From contig OX578277.1 of assembly GCA_951217055.1 (NCBI GenBank), positions 11,717,834 to 11,781,833 of the forward strand: 64,000 nt of DNA, written 5' to 3'. Source of the DNA: Gerris lacustris (taxonomy: Eukaryota; Arthropoda; Insecta; Hemiptera; Gerridae). The position numbers and the translations under genes were made by a program. Shown piece after piece: positions 9,935 to 20,000 of this stretch. Position 1 is the first letter of the stretch, and the number at the start of each line of letters is the position of its first letter. Below the pieces are notes generated by a model. That model was not told the origin of the DNA. It ran no database searches and saw only the letters and a list, made by a program, of their open reading frames with translations.

Positions 9935-12900
9935 CTATGCAGCAGCAGCTTTCTTTTGTTTTTGAAGCAATCGCTTCTCCCTTTCGTATTCCTTCATTCT
10001 ATCAACGTATCTGAAACATAAATAAATATATACATTAATAATATTAATATAAAGTTTATCACTTTTCTTATATCTATTATATTATAAGAGTAAAATTTAA
10101 TGATTTACAACTTCATTTGAATAAGAAATAGATGAGTTTACAATGTACATTTCAATACATTACATCATCAGGTAACATAGCATCTAAAACACTACATTAC
10201 AAACTAACAATTACTACTTTAGTTGTACAATAGATGAGTTTACAATGTACATTTCAATACATTACATCATCAGGTAACATAGCATCTAAACACTACATTA
10301 CAAACTAACAATTACTACTTTAGTTGTACAATAGATCAGTTTACAATGTACATTTCAATACATTACATCATCAGGTAACATAGCATCTAAACACTACATT
10401 ACAAACTAACAATTACTACTTTAGTTGTACAATAGATGAGTTTACAATGTACATTTCAATGGATTACATCATCTGGTAACATAGCATCTAAACACTACAT
10501 TACAAACTAACAATTACTACTTTAGTTGTACAATAGATGAGTTTACAATGTACATTTCAATACATTACATCATCTGGTAACATAGCATCTAAAACACTAC
10601 ATTACAAACTAACAATTACTACTTTAGTTGTACAATAGATGAGTTTACAATGTACATTTCAATACATTACATCATCAGGTAACATAGCATCTAAACGCTA
10701 CATTACAAACTAACAATTACTATTTTAGTTGTACAATAGATGAGTTTACTATGTACATTTCAATACATTACATCATCAGGTAACATATCATCTAAACACT
10801 ACATTACAAACTAACAATTACTACTTTAGTTGTACAATAGATGAGTTTACAATGTACATTTCAATACATTACATCATCAGGTAACATAGCACTAAACACT
10901 ACATTACAAACTAACAATTACTACTTTAGTTGTACAATAAATGAGTTTACAATGTACATTTCAATACATTACATCATCAGGTAACATAGCATCTAAACAC
11001 TACATTACAAACTAACAATTACTACTTTAGTTGTACAATAAATGAGTTTACAATGTACATTTCAATACATTACATCATCAGGTAACATAGCATCTAAACA
11101 CTACATTACAAACTAACAATTACTACTTTAGTTGTTTAATAAATGAGTTTACAATGTACTTTTCAATATACAGGGTGGGGCGAAACAATCAGTGTAGTTT
11201 TGAAGGGCTATTAAGAAAAAACGGCGCAACTTAGAAAAATGCAGTTTGTTTTATTTGGTTTAGTAGTACACCCCATTTGTTTACTCAAGTTTTAAAGATC
11301 ACATCAGCAAGATGATGGCCTCCAGCAGTGATGCACTGATGGAGGCGATTTCTGAAGCTTTCAGCCGCCTTCTGGCATATATCGACGGGAATCGCGGCGA
11401 TTTCCTCTCTAATTCGGGTCTTCAGTTCTTCGAAAGTGTGAGGACGATGTTTGAACACATTTTCCTTTAGGTAGCCCCACAGGAAAAAATCGCAAATGCT
11501 CAAATCCGGTGATCTCGTGGGCCACCCCAGGTCACCCTTCAGAGAGACGAGGCGCGCTAGAACAGCTGTTTTCAAAAAAGTGTGGCGGCGAAGCCTCGAT
11601 GTCCAAACCATGGTAATGACTGAAAATGGGGTGAGTAGGCCGACACAATGAGACCCCTCCCAGGTTCCTATCCCTACCACAAGGGATGTAGTCACCCTTC
11701 CAATCTGGACTGTTTGTTTCGCCCCACCCTGTATTACATTATCAGGTAACGTATCAACCATCCAAACTTAGCTTAATACTTACTCTTCATATTCACAATG
11801 TAGGAAAGCATGTCTCTGATGATGACAGTTGGATAGCATTGGGAATTCCTGACGACGGCACTTGTGAAATTCGAGTAGAAGATGTGAACAGAAGTCTCGA
11901 TCTTTTAGAGGAATCTTGGCCGAGTATAGCTCTGCCTCAGATGCTTTCATCTCTAAACAAGAAACCAAGGAAATACTTCGGTTATTGACTGGTTAAAAAT
12001 GCTATAAAAATTTTATAGAGGACTGTGGTAAAAAGAAAACAATATGTGATGCAAAAACATGGGGTAACATGTTGGTTCTCTGCAAACATAATATGTTGTA
12101 TATTATATCAGTCTTTCAAGCAGAGATCTATGCAACCCTGGTATGCAGTCAGAACTTTCTGAGTAAAAATGAGTAAGGACAACAGATTTAAATATGTTTA
12201 GACAGTCAGGCAGCTAGGGTACTATAATGTATTCACTAGGTACTTAGGTACTATAATGTATTTTGGCTATTCAAAGATGCCATTTCTAAACTAGTGAGAT
12301 TTCTTAATGTTCTAGCAAGACAGAATGCAATCTACGCAACATGGGTTCTAGGACAATGTGGAATCGAAGGAATGAATTGGCAGATCAACTAACCAGGTTG
12401 TGTTTCAGTGTAATTCCTTCTGTCTTAAAACCCAACAAAAACGGACCGCATTAAATAATTAATTCTTAAGAGATTTTTTAAGGTCATGGGAAATTTCTTC
12501 CAGAATGAGACAGTTTATTTCTTATTCCTGGACCATCTCAAAAAGTTCAAGGACAATATAGAAGTAGTAGTTCTTTAGTATTAGCACTAGACTGCAAGCA
12601 ATTAGGCCATATTTTAGGCCCATTTTATTAGCTCCGTGGTAGAGAGTTGCAGCCACTTCACACATCATACCTCTGTACATTGTACCGCCGAAGTGAGTAT
12701 GGTGTGGTCATTAGTAAGCTATATAAGCGTGTGTCAAAGCGTGGGGGGAGAGAACCCCTTAGGGGGTGCCCTTGCATTGCTCCGTCCTCGAACCATAGAT
12801 ACAAATCAGAGTATTATGGCATGGGATCAAACCCACAACCATGAGTTGTTTCGATTCATTGTTAGCTGGACAGGCATCTAGAGCTCCTTGGCCACACTGG

Positions 12901-13641
12901 CTTACTCTAGGACAATATTGGCCATTGATATCCTGTGACTGGATCTATGATTGGTCATTGTCATGACACATGACACATGAGGCTTGGTTGTCAGTTCTAC
13001 CTGTCGGCTGAGTGAAGAAGAAAATGAAACTACTAATAACCTTCTAAGTTGCTGCCTTTGATAGTCTGCCTCAGATGGCAAACCTTTGGAATGCCAATAG
13101 GTCCCTTAGAAGAGTTAAATAAACTGCATCTGAGAAAACTGTTTTAACTCCCCTATAAAAGTCCCTGTAGTTGATAAAAGAAACAGGCAGGGACGTAATC
13201 TTTAAATGTGACCAAAGATGTCATTAGTCATTAGGCTTTATCTTCTGGTTAGCAGTACCTTAAAGATGATCAAATTAACAGCTTAGAACATAATCTTCAA
13301 CTGTGAAGCATTCACACAGAGCTTTATTAGACAGGATCTTTATTATTAAGACAGGGTTTTATGCTTATAAAACTAACAGCAAAAACAGTCTAGAACATAA
13401 TCTTACAATATGAAGCATTTACCCACAGTTAACTGACTAAGACAACATTAGACTTCATTATTTGGTCAGCGGTCTCTTAAAACTCATAAAAGAAATTAAT
13501 AAAATGTTTATAAATACCTTTAGCAACTCTTCCATTCGGAAACCCTTCTAAAGGATCGAACTTTGATTCAGTATCATGTCTCGGAACGACATCAGGATTA
13601 AATTTGTACTCAAAACCAGAAACGGGGAAAACGTTTCCCAT
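9935..13641 (-). CDS. NDUFB7: NADH dehydrogenase [ubiquinone] 1 beta subcomplex subunit 7
   Basis: This is an accessory subunit (B18) of mitochondrial complex I, held on the intermembrane-space face by disulfides. The exons on the minus strand are 13641-13518, 11952-11784 and 10010-9935, with GT/AG borders and agreeing phases. They give 122 residues, close to other insect homologues. The protein starts MGN, consistent with the N-myristoylation known for this family. It has the twin CX9C helices (C63/C73 and C84/C94) of a CHCH domain, then a conserved region resembling YVxRMKEYEREKRLL and a basic Ala/Lys-rich tail. Intron 1 holds a SINE. Intron 2 holds a 101-bp tandem array and a mariner fragment. 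The gene is head to head with SCO1. Confidence 0.93.
10131..11165. repeat. 101-bp tandem repeat (about 10 copies)
   Basis: About ten near-identical units of about 101 bp each contain GAGTTTACAATGTACATTTC and CATCATCAGGTAACATAGC. Copies differ by a few substitutions and single-base indels. The array lies in intron 2 of NDUFB7. Its right end is interrupted by a mariner-type fragment at 11171-11731, after which a partial unit resumes (ATTATCAGGTAACGTATC). Confidence 0.95.
11171..11731 (-). mobile_element. internally deleted mariner-like element
   Basis: The terminal inverted repeats are CAGGGTGGGGCGAAACA and its complement. TA flanks both sides, as for Tc1/mariner. The element is 561 bp and retains only the C-terminal part of a transposase on the minus strand, so it is a deletion derivative. 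It inserted into the last unit of the 101-bp array. Confidence 0.85.
11285..11620 (-). pseudogene. mariner-type transposase, C-terminal fragment
   Basis: The frame encodes a stretch with WPTRSPDLSICDFFLWGYLK, the conserved block around the last catalytic Asp of mariner-type DDD transposases. About 75 residues of helical C-terminus follow, up to a stop at 11285. The N-terminal DNA-binding part and the first two catalytic residues are missing, so the fragment cannot catalyse transposition. The open frame extends to 11761 past the element end, but that extension is not transposase. Confidence 0.8.
12597..12850 (-). mobile_element. tRNA-derived SINE, copy A (5' truncated)
   Basis: Read on the minus strand, this begins near the B box (GGTTGTGGGTTTGATCCCAT). 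It continues through a GC-richer body (GGCACCCCCTAAGG, CACGCTTTGACACACGC) to an end resembling GGCCTAATTGCT. The same body and tail occur on the plus strand at 18495-18772, which defines the family. The tRNA-like A-box part is not recognisable here. It lies in NDUFB7 intron 1. The two overlapping short open frames are not genes. Confidence 0.7.
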
Positions 13642-14010
13642 ATTTACCAGCTAAAGTATATTTAAATAAAAATAAAATAGGGGTCTTAATATGCTACTTT
13701 TCACAAATAAAAAGAGGAAGGTTATTCTAAAATCCTTAAAGATAACCGTCTGGGAAAGGTTGCAAGATAGGAAAAAATTAGTCAGACAAGTTTGCAACAT
13801 AAAAATACAAAATGATTTTAAAATAAACAGCTGTTTTTATATATTTTTATAACAATGAAATAACCTTTTAGACTTTTGTATTTGAAGAACATTTTATTAT
13901 TTTATTTTACTTGGAATCGGAAATCGTACTTTTTCCTTTTCTTTATTATTTCAAGTTTGAAGTGATCTTTTCTTTAATTTATTAATTAAATAGTTTTATT
14001 AATGAGTTAA
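13642..14010. promoter_or_regulatory. shared NDUFB7/SCO1 intergenic region
   Basis: Only 369 bp separate the divergent start codons of NDUFB7 (13641, minus) and SCO1 (14011, plus). The interval must contain both 5' UTRs and both promoters unless non-coding first exons lie elsewhere. It is AT-rich, with no TATA box placed convincingly for either gene. No transposon is recognised inside it, unlike the flanking introns. A bidirectional promoter is an inference from this spacing. Confidence 0.6.
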
Positions 14011-17000
14011 ATGATAATGTTATCCAAAATTTTAAGAAGATTACCAGTTATTGTGAGTATATTATTTTAAAATTTTGTATTTATTAAGATAATTTTGAGA
14101 TGTTTTTTATCTACCGGTCTTGTAGATTGTACTAAAGCTCGTAAGGTTATTTTTTTATTATTTCATATTTACTTAATATGTACATTTTATTGTATTATTA
14201 TTCATTTGATGATTATGATATTGTTGTTTTAGATAAAATAGATTTCATGTTAATTTTTGCAACCGTAATTTAATGGAACTTCCTCTTAGTAAATATTATT
14301 TACAGAAACGAGATTGATCAGTGAATTCTAGTTACTCATTAAATCTATATTTTAGTAAATAGTATAAGTATTATTCAGTAAATAAATATAAGTATTTATC
14401 ATTGATAACAGAGTTGTAAAAGAGACAAATAATATACTACGTACACACATCGTATGAAAATGTCGAGGAGGGGATCGTGGTAAAACTGAAGAATATGAGG
14501 TGGCCTATAGAAAAATTGGCGGGGCCTCACTCCAACGTATTTTTTTTTACAAAGGGATATTAACTCCCCTATGAACAAATCATACAGATATAGTTTCTCA
14601 TATGTTTAAATCATACAAATGTACTGTTTGACAAAGGAATATTATCTCTCAAGTGTATAAATTAAGCGAAGTTGTGGCGCCAAGCGATTCTCAACCGTAT
14701 AATCTCCTTCAGTTCAGCCGAGATTTCAGGTTGTTTTACCCTTTCCCACTTATTTATTTGTTAGTTTTCGTGAACCTTCTGGTTCTTTTGTCTTTGTTTG
14801 GCTAATTCGGATTGTACGTGCCCTCAAAATTTCTTCGAGTTGGACCTCTACCTGGTTTATATACAGTAGGGTTGTTTTCCTTCAGGAAATGAGCGGAGCA
14901 CCGTGAAGCGGTGTGGAGCGGCTATTTAAAATTCAAGGGTACACAAAATTGGTACTCTTATAGAAAAGGGCCCCCCCCCCCCCTTTTTGTTTTTTATACA
15001 GAAGAGTTTATATCCCTTAGTCTAACTCCCTATTAAGACAAAGGGATATTCAGTCCAATATGCTTTGGGACAAAGGAATATCACACTTTTGCATAAAAAA
15101 AGAGTGTCTATTCGGTTGTCAGAAGGTATATTAGATTAAAAAAAAGTGGGGGCCCTTTTCTATAAAAGTGCCCACAAAATTAAGGTTTTAAATTTAATAT
15201 GTGGGATTTTATCATCTAACCTCAAAGTGGTGGCTCGTACAATTTAAAAAAAATAAACTGCAAAAACGTTTTGAAACTTAAGTTATACTATATTATTTCT
15301 TATATAGTATTCTTATTTTTTCCATAAGAAGCCATTTTAAGTGTGTTGATAATCGTTATATTTAGTTAAGCCGATGCTCAACCCAGCTGAAGATTCTTTT
15401 ATTAGTAGAAGGAAAGCAGTGGGTTTCACATCTCTTAAAAAATATTCCGTACTAACCTGATTCCAACACCCTTTTTTTAGCATTCAGCTGTTACATATAT
15501 GATATGTCTTTAATATAATTATTAAAATATTAAATATGATAACTTTTCCTGTTTAATTTACAGTTAAGTCGTGTAGAAGGCATCGCAGTTAGGAGCTACT
15601 CTGTTGCATCTGGACCTCCTAAGAGTAAAGGTCGTCAGACCTATGGCCCGTTTACGTGGAAAACATTTGCCGTCACTTCGGCCGTCGGATCTTCTCTCCT
15701 TCTCTTTATGCTATATGTGAAAGGCGAAAAAGATAAAGGTAATCGATTCATTCAGGGGTTCCTGGTTGCTTTAGTAGCAGGTGGCTACCTGAGAGTAGCC
15801 ACCTGGCAAAGCCACTTCTGCGCACCAATTAATGAGTCAAGGTCATGGTTTTGATACCATGTCTAGGCCCTTTGATTTACATGGCTCTCTATAGACCACT
15901 TTATCCTAGTAGCTCATTGCTCATTCACGCTTTGGAAGTAGGAGTTTCCAGGTTTGATGTTTAATTCCCGACTCTGGTAAAGGGAATCCCATGCTCCACT
16001 GCTACTCAGGTGTCGACTCACTACAGGAAAAAAAATCCTTTAATACGGTTTATACAGCTAATGAACAAACAATAGTGTATAAGCCCTTTGGCAAGACTAA
16101 GTCTGCTGTAAGACTGCTGTGGGGCTGTTGTGCCATGGATTATTATTTTATTTATATTAATTATTTCATTCATAAATATAATTAGATTTTATTTTTTTTA
16201 TTTTATGAAATATATTCAGAGTTATCAATACTCACTGTGATTAGCAAGTCTCTTTATACAGAATTTGAAATTATTTAGTTGTATAAAGCTTACTTCCCCC
16301 TGACTCATGTTGGTTTCTCCATATTCATAATTAATCTGGTACTTATTCATTTTGTGATGTTCAGAATTGTATATTATACTTGTTTTTACCGTATCTATCC
16401 TGTATATAGAAGTAATTATTTCTCTTAGCTAATTAATTATTACGACTAAGAAATGTTTACACTTCTATATACAGAAAAAGTGATGTTCCGAAATGAAAAA
16501 GTACCGTAAAACTTTATATTCCTTCAAATCTAGCTGTTTATCAGCAATAGAACACCAGGTGGTGAAAATTTCAAACGCTGCAAGAATTGTCTCTTTCAGC
16601 TGCTTTTTGGAAGTAAATATGTCATTCACACTTTGATCCAGAGTGACAGATGATCTTTGTCAATAGTGACTGATTTGTGGTCATTAGTGTGGAACATGTC
16701 TTACCTCTCTGAGAACCCATCGACATTATTGTTGGTGTTTAGACTTTGGTTCCAGGAAGAATAGTAATAGATAATTTATTTTATACCTATTGATCTTACT
16801 TATACTCAATTAGATTTTAAATTGGGCGAATGAATAACTTTCCTTCATATTTTACATTATTATTATTTATTTTTATTTATTTTTTTTTTTTTTGCAGCAA
16901 TGGCATTAGAACGGAAGCGAATCCTTGGCAAAGCTGCAATCGGTGGTCCATTTTCGCTTGTATCTCACGAGAATAAACCCGTTGCAAGTACTGATTTTCT

Positions 17001-20000
17001 AGGTAAATGGTTACTTCTGTACTTTGGATTTACACATTGTCCCGATGTCTGCCCTGAAGAAATGGAAAAATTAGCTGAAGTCGTCAATAAATTAGGTTTG
17101 TTTTCATTATTTGTAGATTTTAAATTATGTATATCAGTGCCCTTTGTACCTGTAGTTTGGCTAAATGGGTGAAACCAGGTCATTCTCATTTTAATGTGAT
17201 TAAATAGTAAATTACGCGTCTAGTGGGGAAAGTAGCATTTTGCTTGCAAGTGTGGAGTTTGCACCCGAATGACAGTGAGGGTAGTAAAACCACACGAGCA
17301 ATGCAAAATACAGTTTTCACATGATTTGCATACTGTACTTTATCTACAATTGTGGATTTTAATAATAAATACAGAAAACAATATTTAATAAATTTCCTGT
17401 ATGTAAGTACGTATTTCTCTTTTCATTAAGATGACATTAATTCATTAGTTGTATTTTGTGTTGAATTAATTTTTTTCGGAAGGCGTTTAATTCTCCTCTT
17501 TTTTTTCTTAATCACTTATTGTTTTTTCTCTAAAAGCTCGATATAAACAGTTACTTAAATTAAAAAAAACAGCAAATTAGAATGTAAACAAACTTGCTAA
17601 TTGTGCTTTAAGGTGAAGAATTCCTCATTTTTTCCGACCTAGGGTGGAAAAAAAGAGGAATTCTTCACACTTCGCATGCGCAATGAATACAGCTACGAAA
17701 AGAATGACTTTCTATGCATCTAAACAGATACTACGTTCACACATCGATTTGAAAGCGTTTTGGATCCAATTCGTTTTAAACGATTCCCGATCACACAACA
17801 AAAAATACAGGTGATTGAAATATTTGTTTTTGAAATCTCATAACGGTGATGTCACGAGTAAAACCTTCTTTCTTGTTACCTAAAATGTCCGTGAATTTTT
17901 ACATTTTATTTACAAGCTATTAAAAGTTTTTACAGGTTCTTTATAGTATTAACTTTTGTTTAAAAACGTTTTTGCAGTTTAAAAAAAAGAAACGGAAGCT
18001 CACAAAAACTTAAAAGCTTCAAGAACTTAAAAAGTGGATAAGAGTAAATTAACCTGATATCTCGTCCCCTCCACGACCTGTTCATACGAGCGTTTTTAAT
18101 TTCGATCCCCCGATCCGATCACGTATTTTTGGTGGAGGGGATCTAACCCGATACGATCCGTCCATCTCCGTTCGTACAGCGTTTTGAACTAGCGGATCGT
18201 TTTCAAAACCGTTTCCAAAACTATGTGTGAATGTAGTAAGAGATATAATGTATATATTTCTTATCAATCGTAGATAAAAAATATTGTATTTAAGTAGCTG
18301 TCCTGGAATTTTGTACAATAAATTATGCCCATAACGTTATCGAGGTTTTAGAGAAGTTGAAAGGATTAATAAGGTAAGTGTGGAAGTGTTCCTACCCAAC
18401 TCCTTCAAGATATCCAATCTCTACCCCCCCCCCCCCCCCCCACATCTCCTTTTACCACCTGACCCCTCTGACGATTTAGCGAAGAGTGTGGGAGTGCCAG
18501 CGTGGCCGAGGGTCTTAAGGGGCGCTCGCCCAGCTATCAAAAAGTGGAGGCAACTCGAGGTCGTGGGTTCGATCCCATACCATGATACTCTGAATTGCAT
18601 CTATGAATCGCGGACGGTGCAGAGCGAGGGACACCACCTATGGGCACTCTTCCCCCACACTTTGACTTTACTCGCTTCAGCGGTACAGTGTACAAATGTA
18701 TGATGTGTGAAGTAGCTGGAACTTTCCACTACAGGGCGTAAAAAGAGCCTAAAAGATGGCCTAATTGCTAGGTTCGAACAAGTGGTTCGTCCTACCCGTT
18801 CTAGTAGGAAGTACTTGACTACTAGTGAAGAGTGTATTTTTTGTTAACAATGTTGCATCTAACAAATTTAAATAAGTAACATTTTTAGTGTAAATGCCTT
18901 TCTTATATTAAAATGGCATTCTATCATAATATGGTACCACCTATTGAATGATATTGTTACTAAATAATGTGTTTTATAACTTTGCCATTGACAGTTTAGT
19001 GTTGAAACGTACTATCTGTTGTGAACCTGTTTGAAAAAAACTTTTCCAGTTTATCAAATAATGGTTACTAGAGGTACCACTTCATATGTTGATTATAATT
19101 TAGCTATTGATTGGTCCATTTCATTATCACCCGTTCTATGGCTTTGTGGGGGCAAAAGGGTTATTACAAAGAAGTTAAGTAAGTTTATGGTCAAAGGATT
19201 TGTCTTAAGTTTATTTACTATGAATAATTCTACCAAATATCAATAGATAAGTAAATTAGTTTACTCTTTGAGTGTTTATTCACTATGAGTAAGTTCTACA
19301 AAATTTCAGTAGAAACAACTAACTTAGTTTACTCTTTGAGTGTTTATTCACTATGAGTAAGTTCTACAAAATCTCAGTAGAAACAACTAACTTAGTTTAC
19401 TCGTTGAATGTTTATTCACTATGAGTAAGTTCTAACAAAATCTCAGTAGAAACAACTAACTTAGTTTACTCTTTGAGTGTTTATTCACTATGAGCAAGTT
19501 CTACAAAATCTCAGTAGAAACAACTAACTTAGTTTACTCTTTGAGTGTTTATTCACTATGAGTAAGTTCTACAAAATCTCAGTAGAAACAACTAACTTAG
19601 TTTACTCTTTGAGTGTTTATTCACTATGAGTAAGTTCTAACAAAATCTCAGTAGAAACAACTAACTTAGTTTACTCTTTGAGTGTTTATTCACTATGAGT
19701 AAGTTCTAACAAAATCTCAGTAGAAACAACGAACTTTATTTACTCTTTGAGTGTGCTCCTTGATTATGTTTGATATGTGATATATATTTGGTTTATTTGC
19801 AGATAAAACTTCAGACGGTCCAGTTGTACAGCCCGTGTTCATATCAGTTGATCCAGATAGAGATTCACCTAAAGCCATAGCATCTTATATAGCGGAGTTC
19901 TCTCCCAGATTCATCGGACTTACAGGAACTAAAGACCAAGTGTCAGAGGCGTGTAAGAACTACAGGGTTTACTTCAGTCAAGGACCTAAAGACCAGGACA

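Noticed and set aside
10131..11165. CRISPR-like array
   Set aside because: The whole unit repeats without unique spacers, in an intron of a nuclear gene. It is a minisatellite.
16965..17189. Minus-strand open frame over SCO1 exon 3
   Set aside because: It is a shadow of the SCO1 exon.
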